From assembly GCA_964479625.1 (NCBI GenBank), contig CAYZMS010000021.1, forward strand, positions 1 to 64,000: 64,000 nucleotides of DNA. Direction: 5' to 3'. The stretch is from CAYZMS01 sp964479625. GTDB lineage: Bacteria > Bacteroidota > Bacteroidia > Chitinophagales > Saprospiraceae. The position numbers and the translations under genes are program-made. Below the pieces are notes generated by a model. The model was not told the origin of the DNA, searched no databases, and was given only the letters and a program-made list of their open reading frames with translations. This document shows, piece by piece, positions 7,992 to 17,440 of the stretch (its first letter is position 1; the number at the start of each line of letters is the position of its first letter).

Positions 7992-10206
7992 TTAAAGGTT
8001 CAACCAATAGGTTGCTTTCACCACCAGCGCCCTCGATTTCGAATTGAAAGTATCCGGAAAATAATTGTCGGTATAGACTATGAAAAGGTCGGATACCGGC
8101 CGGAAGCGCCATTGCAGGCGGGAATTAATGTTAATATTTTCAATTTGGTTATTGTATTGAATGAAAGTCGTCCAGAACAGGCTGCGCGTAAAGGTGAAAT
8201 CGAAGCGGGGCCCGAATAATACCAGGTCGGCATCGCTGTAAAGCTCTGGCAGCCGGATACGGTTGAGGTTGAAATCCAGGGAAATATTCCCATAGGGTTG
8301 CAATCGATAGTTGATACTGCCCTGCAAGTTGAGTCGGGTTCCGTTGAAGTAACCCCCACTTCGGGTACTTACATTAAAGGAAAAGCGCTTACGGGCGTCG
8401 GAGCGATACCTGGCAATGAAGAGATTGTATTCGTAATCGGTATCCGCGGGTAACTCCTCTCCTCCGGTATTGGTGGGATCGAAGTCATCAAAGAGGTAAA
8501 CGTACTCTCGTCTGAGCCTCAGGGAAAAACTGGAGGTATTTCGAAAGTTGATCTGGTAAAGTAAATTCGCATCCCAGTCCGTAACGCCATAGGTATCATT
8601 GCCAAGGATATCGAAATCAACCCCCGGGCCATGGTTATTGATGATCCCCGTTTTAGGGTACCAACGATGCTCCAGCGTAGAGGCTATTCGGTTGTAGTCA
8701 AAGCGCCGGGCGAAGCCCGTCTCAGGATTATAATTTTCCCCTATGGATTGGGCAAACACCCGCCCTTGCCAGCGCAGGGTGTTATAGTTCAAGCGGGCAG
8801 AAGTTGCATAGGCCTTGTCGGGTTGATCTGGCTCGAAGGATTGATGGTAAAAAAGTTTCCCGGTCCAGGTGTCATCTTTACTGGACAGGTTGTAATCAAT
8901 GCCCAGCACCCGGTTGAAATCAAAGGCATGCCCAGTAGTATCGCTGATCCGTGCATCTTCGAAAGGCTGTTTATTCACAAAGATCATACCTACATTCGAA
9001 CGGCTGAATACTTTTCTTTGGGCTACTGCTACTGTATAATTGATAGATGGATTGTTGATTTCAAGATCCCTGGCTGACTGCATGTTGAGTAAACCGATGC
9101 GCCAGTTATCATCCAGCTTTCCGCTAAGGCGAGCCCCTGCGTAGATGGAGTTCTGGACGTTCTGCCCGGTCTCCTCATCCCGGGCAACCCCAATTCGCCG
9201 AGAGAAAAAGGGGCGCATCTGTTCTACCCCAAAGTCAGAGAAAAGGTCAGCGTTTTCCAGAAAGAACTGCCTTCGTTCGGGAAAAAATATCTCAAAGCGG
9301 TCGAGATTAGTTACCTGTTGGTCTACTTCTACCTGTGAAAAATCGGGGTTCACTGTCAAATCGAGGTTTAGGGCCGGGCCTATGGCTACCTTTGCATCGC
9401 CACCGAAATCAAATTCTGTTGTTCCTCCCATTCCTTCCTGAAAATTTTCACTGCTACGCCCCAGGGCATAGGGGATAAGGGCAATATTTGCCCCTGGTTT
9501 GGCAGTTGGTTTATCCCAGACCAATTCCCGGGTATAGGCCAGGGAAATGATGCGGTAATTTCGGGGAATGGGCGTCCAGGTGGAGCGTTCCCCCATCGTA
9601 ACTGTCGATACGGTAGAAATTGATGTTCCAGCGGGTACTCCCCCCATTAAATCGAATGGTCTTGAAAGGGATGGCCATTTCTGCCACCCGGTAAGCGCCG
9701 TATTGTTTGGCCTCTGCATACCAAATATTATCCCAACTCAGGGAAAGGTCACCACCGTTGGAACCACCGTTGGCGATCAGGCCCTCCCGCTGAATACCAA
9801 AAGGGTTGACCCCAAACTGGAAGGCATTGGTATTGTCCTGGAAGGGGTCCAGGATCAGTGTAATTCCGTCATTGGCCTCCCCCCGGTAATCGCGGCGCAA
9901 AGAAGGGGTAACGTATTCCGCTCGGTTCGAATCAACATTGTACATTTTTGCGCCCAGGTATAGAAATTGATCGTCATAAGCCATCCGTACTTCTGTCTGA
10001 CTTTCCGCCAGGGAGGTATCGAAAGGGAAGTATTGCATGAAGTTACGCGCTACATCTGCCGTTTGCCAGGCTGCATCATCCAAGTTTCCGTCAATTTGGA
10101 CCGGGGTTTCCGTAAAACGGATTTTCAGATCGACCTTTTCCTGTGCGGAAAGGGAATACCCAAAAAGAAGGACCAAAAGACAAAGGGCACTTAGGTTCCG
10201 GAGCAT
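7992..10206 (-). pseudogene. DUF5916 protein with CBM9-like N-terminus, frameshifted
   Basis: Two adjacent frames together encode one protein of about 737 residues. The first part starts at ATG 10206 with a signal peptide (MLRNLSALCLLVLLFGYSLSAQ), then a carbohydrate-binding-module-9-like domain (VQIDGNLDDAAWQTADVA, then FQFGVNPFGIQREG). The second part, ending at 7992, is the DUF5916 outer-membrane barrel-like domain (SQVEVDQQVTNLDRFEIFFPERRQFFLEN is the family hallmark region). The reading frame breaks at the run of five C at 9590-9594: with four C the protein would read straight through as RIDSYDG-ERSTWTPIPRN, which is what this family normally has. It is either a real slippage mutation or an assembly error. 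Function in the family is unknown. Confidence 0.85.
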
Positions 10207-10515
10207 ATTAAAGGCTTTGAAACCGATCATAGGCCGTCCTTGAAATTTAGGAGATTGCTTGTAAAATGGGAAAATAGGAAATAAAGCCGAACTCAGCGCT
10301 CTCCGTAAGCTTACCGTCGCTGAACGTCCCATCCCCGCGAACGAGTGGACTCTTATTCCAAAGAAACAGTAAGACTGATGCACCGGGGTTGGTAAGCTTT
10401 CGCCAGTTGAATACACCTCCTTTTGATCGGAACATCTTTTGGCATGCCAAATGCGAGCTGTCGATCGCAATTGGTCATTGGTGTTTGCCTAAAGTCTAAG
10501 ATACCAACCCAACAT

Positions 10516-11166
10516 TTAAACCCCTACCACTTCGACCTCACCTACCACAAAGACCCTGTCCTCCTTTTGCGGTTCCACCAGGCCAAGGCCGGTAAACAAC
10601 CCGAAAGCGGGAAGAACAGCTCCCTGGGGCCGGAACCAAAAGCAGGCCCGTCGCAACCATTGCCGACCGGAACCGCGCAAGCGAACTCCAGGATGCAGGT
10701 GACCCGCCAGGTTGTAAAGACCCTTGGGCGCAGAGGTTTCGAGTGGGTGATGGGTTAGCAGGAAGGGACCCATTTCATGCCCTTCTTCTACCAGTTGTAG
10801 GTCAGCTTGCTCATAAAAGGGCTCGGGAAGGATATCGTGGTTGCCGCGAACGAGGGTGCATTCGGTATTGGGAAAGCGTTGTAGCAACTCCAAAAGGTTC
10901 TCCCAGGCGGCGTTGTGCTGGCTGTGGAAAAGGTCACCGAGGAAGAATAGTCGTTTGGGGCGATAATCGATCAGTAGTCCGCAGAGTTTGTCCCAATTGG
11001 AATCGGATACAGCGCCTGGAACGGGGATGCCTTGCTTTCGGAAATGATCAGCCTTTCCCCAATGGAGATCCGCCAGAAAGAGCGTTTGAGTACGTTCCCA
11101 AAACAAGCTGGCATGGGGGTGCATCCGCAGGCGCTCGCCCCTGATGGTAATCATCGCCTCTTGCAT
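10516..11166 (-). CDS. pdeM: Ligase-associated metallophosphoesterase PdeM
   Basis: A 216-residue calcineurin-like metallophosphoesterase. Metal-binding motifs are in order: ADLHWGK (D-x-H), FLGDLFHS (GD-x-x), RGNHD and the late THHPLE and GHLHPG. The spacing and the DLHWGKADHFRKQGIPVP start match the ligase-associated DNA damage response endonuclease PdeM. In many genomes pdeM sits with a DEXH helicase, an ATP-dependent ligase and an exonuclease; none is present here. Instead its ATG follows the stop codon of the upstream sensor kinase with no gap (TAAATG), so translation is probably coupled to that gene. Confidence 0.85.
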   Translation of the reverse strand: MQEAMITIRGERLRMHPHASLFWERTQTLFLADLHWGKADHFRKQGIPVPGAVSDSNWDKLCGLLIDYRPKRLFFLGDLFHSQHNAAWENLLELLQRFPNTECTLVRGNHDILPEPFYEQADLQLVEEGHEMGPFLLTHHPLETSAPKGLYNLAGHLHPGVRLRGSGRQWLRRACFWFRPQGAVLPAFGLFTGLGLVEPQKEDRVFVVGEVEVVGV

Positions 11167-12321
11167 TTAATTTGCCTTTGGCAGTTTGATAGTAAAAGTA
11201 GTACCCACGTTCTCGATAGAATCTTTTACAAAGATCTTGCCTTTGTGATAATCTTCGATAATTCGTTTGGCGAGTGATAGCCCAAGTCCCCACCCTCGTT
11301 TTTTGGTGGTAAAACCGGGTTGAAATACCGTTTTAAACCTTGAGGGGAGGATGCCCTTGCCCGTATCCGAAATATCTATGCAAAACTGACTGCCCTCCTC
11401 GTAGATGGTTGCGCTGATATTCCCCTCACTGCCCATGGCATCCAGGGCGTTGCGTAGCAGGTTTTCGATCACCCAATCGAAAAGGTGTGCATTAATATTG
11501 ACGGTTGCAATGCCTGTTTGTGGCCCGGGGAAATCGAACTTCACCTTACGGGGAGCTCGCCTTTCCATGTAGGAGCGGCACTGGTCGAGTTCGTAATACA
11601 GATCGATAGGTTCGAGTTTGGGAGAAGAGCCGATCTTTGAAAAGCGATCGGCGATGAGCTCCAGGCGGTTTACATCCTTGCCTAGTTCCTCCACGATCTC
11701 CAGGACTTCCCCATCCTCTTCGCGCAGGAGTTTGAGGTTTTCCAACCAGGCGACCATGCCGGAGATGGGCGTACCCAGTTGATGGGCAGTTTCCTTTGCC
11801 ATCCCCACCCATACCCTATTTTGCTCCGACCGGCGGGCGGCACTGAGGCCCAGATACCCGAAGCCGATAAAAGAGGCAATAAGTATGAGTTGGACCAATG
11901 GGAAAAAACGCAACAAGCGCAAAACGGTCGACTCCTTATAGTAAAATTTTTGGCCCAGCGAGTTCGAAATGGGTTCAAAGCCTTCCTTTTCCATAGCGGT
12001 GACCTGCCTGGCCAGAAAGGTAGAGTCGGAAAGCCGTTCTTCCGAAAAGTTAATGGCTTCCAGGGTGCCATTCTCGTATTGGATTATAATCGGGATGGTG
12101 GTGTTGGATTGGATGGTTTGGAGCTCCAGGTCCAGGTTCTCCGTATAATCGGCTTCGTTGATGGTGGTCATGGCGAGCGCTATATTCTCCGCTTTGGTAC
12201 GCTCTCCCTCTGCTAGTCGTTTCGATAAAAAGTTGGTGTAAACGAGTGAAATGAGCACAATGATGATCCCCACTGCTCCCAGATACCACTTCCACCTTGA
12301 TTTTCGGCGATAAATGTCCAT
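11167..12321 (-). CDS. Sensor histidine kinase
   Basis: A 384-residue membrane histidine kinase. Two transmembrane segments (about 13-32 and 136-160) frame an extracytoplasmic sensor of roughly 100 residues with no recognised domain. The phosphorylated histidine is His180 in AKETAHQLGTPISGM, a form of the H-box common in Bacteroidota. The ATPase domain shows NLLRNALDAM (N box), SDTGKGI (G1) and KRGWGLGLSLAKRII (G2). No response regulator is adjacent, so it is an orphan kinase by position. It is co-transcribed with pdeM. The signal is unknown. Confidence 0.9.
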   Translation of the reverse strand: MDIYRRKSRWKWYLGAVGIIIVLISLVYTNFLSKRLAEGERTKAENIALAMTTINEADYTENLDLELQTIQSNTTIPIIIQYENGTLEAINFSEERLSDSTFLARQVTAMEKEGFEPISNSLGQKFYYKESTVLRLLRFFPLVQLILIASFIGFGYLGLSAARRSEQNRVWVGMAKETAHQLGTPISGMVAWLENLKLLREEDGEVLEIVEELGKDVNRLELIADRFSKIGSSPKLEPIDLYYELDQCRSYMERRAPRKVKFDFPGPQTGIATVNINAHLFDWVIENLLRNALDAMGSEGNISATIYEEGSQFCIDISDTGKGILPSRFKTVFQPGFTTKKRGWGLGLSLAKRIIEDYHKGKIFVKDSIENVGTTFTIKLPKAN

Positions 12322-12427
12322 TGTTTCAAATGCGAAAATTGCGATTTCGATCTATTTTGCAAAAAAGCCGAAAAGAAGCCCTCCTGTCTTCTGGATCCGG
12401 CATTTCGAATTTAAAAGAAATAATCGG

Positions 12428-12459
12428 TTTGGGATAACGCTTTCCAAAGTGTAACTTAA
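12428..12459 (+). promoter_or_regulatory. Possible Bacteroidota-type promoter
   Basis: TTTG at 12428-12431 and TAACTTAA at 12452-12459 are separated by 20 bp, close to the Bacteroidota pattern TTTG-N(17-23)-TAnnTTTG, although the -7 element matches only partly. It lies just upstream of the gene starting at 12470, leaving almost no leader, so this is a weak call. Confidence 0.2.
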
Positions 12460-12469
12460 AGAGAAAAAC

Positions 12470-13339
12470 ATGAAACAACTTACCCTTAGTATACTTTGTC
12501 TATTTTTTGTAACTACAGCCTTTGCCCAGCAAACAAAGGAGCGCGAAGCTGTAAAAGCAGTGATCGATGGTATGTTTGATGCCATGAGAGCAAGCGATAG
12601 TGCTGCCCTGCGAGAGCTATTGGACCCGGATGTTCGTTTGCAGCGCAGCATTATAAATGCTGCCGGACAACCCACCGTGACTATGGGGGATATAGAAGCC
12701 TTTCTGCGCAGCGTAGGGACCCCGCGTGATCAAAAGCTGGACGAACGTATTTGGAGCTACGACATTAATATGGATCAGGGGTTGGCTACTGCCTGGACGG
12801 AATATACTTTTTACGTTGGTGACCAGTTGAGCCATTGCGGTTATAATGCTTTTACCCTGGGAAAAACGGGAAAGGAGTGGAAGATCGTACATATTATCGA
12901 CACCTATTCGAAAGAAGGCTGTACCACCAAGGCCGTGGACCTGGAGGCCCAACTTAATGAATTGGTGGATGACTGGCACCAGGCGGCCAGCGATGCCGAT
13001 GCCGATGCCTTTTTCGGGGCCATGGCCGAAGACGGGATCTACATTGGAACCGCTGCTTCGGAGCGGTGGTTACGCGATGAGTTGCGAAGCTGGGCCAAAT
13101 CGGCTTTTGAAAAAGAAACCGCCTGGGCATTCAAAGCCAAAGAACGGCACCTGACCATCAGCCCCGATCAGGAATACGCCTGGTGGGATGAGTTACTGGA
13201 TACCTGGATGGGGGATTGCCGGGCTACGGGTATCCTGGAAAATGGACCCGAAGAGTGGAAAATTAAACATTATCAATTGTCTGTTACCGTGCCGAATGAT
13301 AAGATCAAATCGTTCATTGAATTGGTGAATAATCCGTAA
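12470..13339 (+). CDS. Secreted protein with two NTF2/SnoaL-like domains
   Basis: A 289-residue protein with a clear signal peptide (hydrophobic LSILCLFFVTTAFAQ, cleavage after AFAQ). The mature part looks like two tandem NTF2-like (SnoaL/DUF4440) domains. The first (about 22-150) starts AVKAVIDGMFDAMRASDSAAL and contains the typical tryptophan-rich strand TAWTEYTFYV. The second (about 163-289) starts LVDDWHQAASDADADAFF and has GIYIGTAASERW and YAWWDELLDTWMG. Either domain could be an enzyme or a binding scaffold. A tandem arrangement mimics the dimer usually formed by single-domain relatives. Function unknown; likely periplasmic. Confidence 0.75.
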   Translation: MKQLTLSILCLFFVTTAFAQQTKEREAVKAVIDGMFDAMRASDSAALRELLDPDVRLQRSIINAAGQPTVTMGDIEAFLRSVGTPRDQKLDERIWSYDINMDQGLATAWTEYTFYVGDQLSHCGYNAFTLGKTGKEWKIVHIIDTYSKEGCTTKAVDLEAQLNELVDDWHQAASDADADAFFGAMAEDGIYIGTAASERWLRDELRSWAKSAFEKETAWAFKAKERHLTISPDQEYAWWDELLDTWMGDCRATGILENGPEEWKIKHYQLSVTVPNDKIKSFIELVNNP

Positions 13340-13514
13340 ACAAGCCTTAGTAGTAACACAGGCTTAAAACCTTTAACAAATGTTAAGAATCCTCTTTTAA
13401 CTTACGGGTGTGGTTTAACAATAATTTAGGGCTCCATCAGGGAGCAAAGCCCTTCTTTATTGTTTAAAATTATAATTCCAAAGTATTTACCTGAAAATAA
13501 ACCCTCGACAATAA

Positions 13515-15047
13515 ATGAGATTTCGATTCCTACTACTTATCCTTTTCTGCATCGGCGGCTCGGTATTGGCGCAAGATGAGCAAGCCGTCATTTTTGAAAT
13601 GCGTGATCTGGTGCCCTTGCCTGATGGTGCTTTTCTGTTGGTTATGGTAGACCATCCGGATTACCCCAACAACCTGAGGCTTCAACTCTACGACGCAGAC
13701 CAGCAACTGAAAGCGGAAGAGACCATTGATATTTATCGAAGAGGAGTGGCCGCTCAATACGAAAGCGCCTTCGTCTGGCAGGGAGAATTGGTTTTATTAA
13801 CCTCACTTTATTATCCAGGGCCCAAGCGCAACCACCTTATCATGCGACGATTTACCTTGCCGGAGCTGGATAATATTTTTTCAGGTATCATGGCGGAAGC
13901 TTATACCCCGAGCTTATACCGCATTCCCTTCGGTTTTGATATCTCGCCGGATAGTACACATATGTTGTTATACAGCTGGACCTATACCCTGCCGGAAGAT
14001 GCCGCCAAACTGGATATTCAAGTCCTGGACCAATCTTATCAAATGGTTTGGGAGCGACGCTATATCCTGCCTTATAAAAATGCGACGCTGTACGTTTACG
14101 GTAGTGCGCTTACCAATGACCTTCGGACCTACCTGTTCTGTGAAAATTACGAGGGTAATCCGGGGAATATTCCAGATCCCAAGAAGGTGGATTACTTTTT
14201 GTTGGCCATGAACCCGGATAGTGAGGAGATCCAGCATTACGAACTTCGGCGGGATGACCGGTTTTTAACTGGCCTAAGTGTACGTCCTCTTAAGGATAAC
14301 CGGGTGATCGGTGCCGGTTTTTACCAGGAAAAACGCAATGGCGGGTCTGATGGTATTTTTACTTTCGAGGTCAACCCGGATGGGTCTGATCTTGACCTCC
14401 GCTACATACCTGTTTCCAAGGATCAATACGATGCCGCTTATCTATATGCCGAGAAAGAAAGCGGCTTCAGCAGCAATAAACGAAAATTTGGCAATTATTA
14501 TATCGATGAGATTATTTTGCAAGCCTCCGGCGATTGGCGGCTGGTAGGAGAACAACAAATGGATCGACCCGGCACTCCCCAGATTGAATTCAATGACATT
14601 TTGGTGGCAGACATTCCGGCCAAACAAAGCCGCCTGAAAACCTTCATGAGGGTTCCCAAGCGGCAGCTCGGGTTTTACAATCAGGAAGATCTTTTTTCCT
14701 ATACCAGCTTCAAGCGCAATGATGGTCTTTTCCTTTTATTTAATGACAGCCCTTCCAATCACGATGACCCTGAAAAGCTTCCCAGGTCTATGGATCTTTA
14801 TACCGGTGATTCGAGGACGGCCATTGCCATGTTCCATATAGACGAGGACGGCTCCTGGATGCGCTATAACCTGGCGGGGGCTTTGCAAGCCAAAGGGGTG
14901 CAGCAGCTTATTCCGGGACGTTGCCGCCGTTTGTCCAATGACAAAGGCCTGATCTATGGAGAGAAACGGACCGGGCCTTTGACAGAGCGGGGGATGATCA
15001 TTAGTTTTGAGTTGGAGCCTTTCGACCAAGGTTCTGAATCCAATTAA
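13515..15047 (+). CDS. Secreted beta-rich protein of unknown function
   Basis: A 510-residue protein with a signal peptide (FRFLLLILFCIGGSVLAQ). I do not recognise a named family. The sequence is rich in short beta strands with aromatic residues and repeated turn motifs (PDGAFLLVM, SPDSTHMLLYSW, NPDGSDLDLRY, DEDGSWMRYNL), suggesting a beta-propeller-like fold, but no catalytic motif is visible. There is no T9SS or lipoprotein sorting signal, so it is probably periplasmic. Its last 4 bp overlap the convergent membrane-protein ORF. The 175 bp upstream hold a short imperfect hairpin near 13429-13453 without a T-tract. Confidence 0.75.
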   Translation: MRFRFLLLILFCIGGSVLAQDEQAVIFEMRDLVPLPDGAFLLVMVDHPDYPNNLRLQLYDADQQLKAEETIDIYRRGVAAQYESAFVWQGELVLLTSLYYPGPKRNHLIMRRFTLPELDNIFSGIMAEAYTPSLYRIPFGFDISPDSTHMLLYSWTYTLPEDAAKLDIQVLDQSYQMVWERRYILPYKNATLYVYGSALTNDLRTYLFCENYEGNPGNIPDPKKVDYFLLAMNPDSEEIQHYELRRDDRFLTGLSVRPLKDNRVIGAGFYQEKRNGGSDGIFTFEVNPDGSDLDLRYIPVSKDQYDAAYLYAEKESGFSSNKRKFGNYYIDEIILQASGDWRLVGEQQMDRPGTPQIEFNDILVADIPAKQSRLKTFMRVPKRQLGFYNQEDLFSYTSFKRNDGLFLLFNDSPSNHDDPEKLPRSMDLYTGDSRTAIAMFHIDEDGSWMRYNLAGALQAKGVQQLIPGRCRRLSNDKGLIYGEKRTGPLTERGMIISFELEPFDQGSESN

Positions 15048-15406
15048 TTGCTCTTGTCGCGGAGCCGGTGCCAGGCCGAATCGATGCGTTCGAAACGGTC
15101 GGCGTAATACCGGCCCGCGAGCAAGACGGCTATGATGATCAGGCTGCATGGTACATCAATAAAAAGGGAAGCGGGGTTTAGCCCATTTGCCAGGATCATA
15201 CTGGCCGAATAAAATAAAAAGGTCAAACTAAAAGCCCGTTTACTACGGGTAGCGCTCAGCAGAGCAAAATAAAAATAGGGGGCAATGAGAAGCAGGGAAA
15301 CCAGTAAAACCAGCCCGTTCGCATGGTACAGTGCCCCAAAAAATTGGTAGAATGCAATGCCCCAAAGTCCCAGGCGGCAGTACACCAGCCCCTGCTGGAC
15401 CTGCAT
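15044..15406 (-). CDS. Small integral membrane protein (possibly 3' part of a frameshifted gene)
   Basis: A 120-residue very hydrophobic protein with about four predicted membrane helices (around 10-30, 31-50, 58-78 and 84-100), ending in a charged tail. I do not recognise a family. The ATG at 15406 is preceded not by a leader but by a second open frame (15256-15570) whose first part looks genuinely coding. The frames meet at a GC-repeat tract (15407-15412); removing one GC pair there would fuse them into one protein of about 175 residues with a charged cytoplasmic head and this membrane domain. Whether it is one broken gene or two overlapping ones is unresolved. Confidence 0.5.
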   Translation of the reverse strand: MQVQQGLVYCRLGLWGIAFYQFFGALYHANGLVLLVSLLLIAPYFYFALLSATRSKRAFSLTFLFYSASMILANGLNPASLFIDVPCSLIIIAVLLAGRYYADRFERIDSAWHRLRDKSN

Positions 15407-15570
15407 GCGCGCCGGGCGGCCTTCCTGACAGGTTCTGGTTTTGAGGCTTCTTTTTCCGCTTCCTCTGCTTCCAATTCCTCGTATAACTTTCGGATGAGGG
15501 CTTCAATTTCGGGTTTGTGTGCTTGTGCCTGTTCTGAGGGTTTCGTTTTTCCCACCATACTCTTTTTCAT
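15256..15570 (-). CDS. Charged N-terminal ORF, probably the 5' part of the gene at 15044-15406
   Basis: The first ~52 residues are strongly charged and helix-forming (PEIEALIRKLYEELEAEEAE then KEASKPEPVRK), as expected for a cytoplasmic head or coiled coil. After about residue 53 the composition becomes unlike a real protein and overlaps the membrane-protein frame. I read only the first half (15407-15570) as likely coding and suspect that a 2-base GC slip joins it to the following frame. Confidence as an independent gene is low. Confidence 0.3.
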   Translation of the reverse strand: MKKSMVGKTKPSEQAQAHKPEIEALIRKLYEELEAEEAEKEASKPEPVRKAARRACRSSRGWCTAAWDFGALHSTNFLGHCTMRTGWFYWFPCFSLPPIFILLC

Positions 15571-15732
15571 TTGTTTACCTCAAAGATCAGGCGGTGGAGT
15601 GACAGTTTGTGTCACTGCTGTTAAAAAGGAAATTTTTCGATCTCTTGCTTCAAAAAGTTCTTGAGTTCCAGGGGCTGCAGGATTTCCACTTCCCCGGGCA
15701 GACCGAGTATAAAGCGGCTGATTCCCCGAAAG

Positions 15733-16401
15733 TCAAGGACAGAGCCCCTGAAAAAGTATTGGTCCTTGTCGCGAGAGAGGTTTTGCTCGAAGTGGTGGGA
15801 ATTCTTCCAGCAAGAGGTGAAAGGCGCGCTGGCTCAGCCTTAGTTCGACTAGTATCCAGTTTGATCCACTGAACCCGAAAGCATCGACAGCAAGGGCATC
15901 CTGGAGGTGGTCGGCAGGCTCTTCCAGCAGTTCTACACTGCCGATCCGGTCTATTTTAAATTGTCTTTGGGCGGCTGCTTTTCGATCGAAAGCCAAGAGA
16001 TAGGTGTAATTATCACTAAACTGCAGGGGCTCCACTTTCCGGTCAGAGATACTTTCGCTAGAGGCTGAATTATAGGCTTTCAGCAAGACGCACCGACCGG
16101 CCTGCATGGCTGCATCCAGTAGTTGTACATGGCGATAGGCGGTGGCCTTGATCAGTTGGTCGGCCCGGGGTATACGGGTATCCATTTGGTTGAGTTGGGC
16201 CAATATTCTTTGCGTCAGGGGATGTTCCGGGGCAGCCTGCTGAAGGAGGTCCTGAAGAAAATAACTCTCCTCAGCCCCCAGTTGTTCCGATCGCCGGCTC
16301 CGTTCCTGAATAAGGAAATACCGGTTGTGCTCATCCTTGTCGATCAGATAGCCCACTTCTTTCAGTAATTCCAAATAGCGATAGATCGAACGTTTGTGCA
16401 C
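15733..16401 (-). CDS. WYL-domain transcriptional regulator with interrupted HTH end
   Basis: A YafY-like regulator. From GTG 16401 the protein has 222 residues, with a WYL ligand-sensing domain from about 85 on (KAYNSASSESISDRKVEPLQF, then YLLAFDRKAAAQRQFKIDRIG). The open frame continues upstream to 16485 and encodes the missing start of the winged helix (IFRLIRLLNTRPYKTAPQL and ARLLDVHKRS), but with no ATG. An ATG at 16500 is followed four codons later by an in-frame TAA (16486-16488). Reading that TAA as CAA would give a complete HTH regulator starting MAHQ. So the gene is either inactivated by a nonsense change or mis-sequenced. The target is unknown. Confidence 0.7.
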   Translation of the reverse strand: MHKRSIYRYLELLKEVGYLIDKDEHNRYFLIQERSRRSEQLGAEESYFLQDLLQQAAPEHPLTQRILAQLNQMDTRIPRADQLIKATAYRHVQLLDAAMQAGRCVLLKAYNSASSESISDRKVEPLQFSDNYTYLLAFDRKAAAQRQFKIDRIGSVELLEEPADHLQDALAVDAFGFSGSNWILVELRLSQRAFHLLLEEFPPLRAKPLSRQGPILFQGLCP

Positions 16402-16760
16402 ATCCAGCAGCCTGGCCAGTTGAGGGGCTGTCTTGTAAGGCCGGGTATTTAGTAGCCGGATCAGCCGGAAGATGCGAAAGATTTTTTACTGGTGAGCCAT
16501 GAAGAATTAATTAAACTGGAGATTTTGGACATAAAATGGTCGATTCAGGAAAGGAAAAGCTCATAGAATCAGGCATAATGCGCCATCAGTTTACCAACTA
16601 CATGACCATACTAAGACGATTTGCCGGAAACTTTACAGGCTTCAACTGTTTTTGGAATTGATCAATATGCCAGAACGCCAACGCGCAGCAAAAATCTCCC
16701 GAATTTCGTTCAAATTAAGTATTTACATCAAAACCTACTTAACCCATTAAATTTTTTAGA

Positions 16761-17378
16761 ATGAAAAAAATTGCATTGTTATGTATCGTCCTTTTCGGGG
16801 CTTTAGCTTTGAACGCGCAGGGCGACCGCCCTGGTTACCTTGGGATTAGCATCGGCGCTTCCATTCCTTTGGGAGATTTTGCAGATGATGATGAGAACAA
16901 CGAAGACGCAGGCTTTGCGGAAACAGGGATTAGCCTGCAGACCCCTTTTGCCTATAAATTTGGTGAAACCTTTGGTCTTGCGGGTAATTTGATGTTCAAT
17001 TCCAACCCCATCGCTGAGTTTGATGGGCAAGAAGACATTGACGCCTATTGGAACTATTTCGCTGTTTTGGTTGGTCCTTTAGTGTCCTTCGACCTAAGCG
17101 AAAAGGTAGCACTAGATCTGAAAGCCACCGGCGGCTACAGTTCTTCTCAATTTTCTGTTGAAGCCGGCGGTTTCGATATTGATGTAGATGGCGGCAATGG
17201 ATTTGCTTACGATATTGGAGCCGCCCTGCGGTTAAACCTATCGGAAAAAACAGCTCTCCTTTTTGCTGCAGATTACTTTAGCACACAACAAGAATTCGAC
17301 GACGAACTCTTTGGGGAACTGGAAAATACCATCACCAGCCTAAATGCCAGCTTGGGCTTTGTGTTTCGGTTGAAATAA
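16761..17378 (+). CDS. Outer-membrane beta-barrel protein (porin-like)
   Basis: A 205-residue protein with a signal peptide (KKIALLCIVLFGALALNAQ) and a small 8-strand-type barrel. Alternating polar/apolar strands end in aromatics, and the C-terminus FVFRLK closes the barrel as in OmpA/OmpW-like porins of Bacteroidota. An acidic loop (DDDENNEDAGF, about 42-52) may face outside. No ligand is evident. The gene ends 10 bp before the left end of the IS66 remnant, so the insertion did not cut it, though it may have lost its own terminator. Confidence 0.85.
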   Translation: MKKIALLCIVLFGALALNAQGDRPGYLGISIGASIPLGDFADDDENNEDAGFAETGISLQTPFAYKFGETFGLAGNLMFNSNPIAEFDGQEDIDAYWNYFAVLVGPLVSFDLSEKVALDLKATGGYSSSQFSVEAGGFDIDVDGGNGFAYDIGAALRLNLSEKTALLFAADYFSTQQEFDDELFGELENTITSLNASLGFVFRLK

Positions 17379-17388
17379 TAAGTATACT

Positions 17389-17401
17389 GTAACTATTCAG
17401 C
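17389..17401 (+). repeat. IS66 left terminal inverted repeat
   Basis: GTAACTATTCAGC, the exact reverse complement of 18668-18680. One further base also matches, then similarity fades over the next ten bases. Confidence 0.85.
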
Positions 17402-17440
17402 AAAGCTGAAGATTTAGGAAAATAATATTTATTTTTTGGG

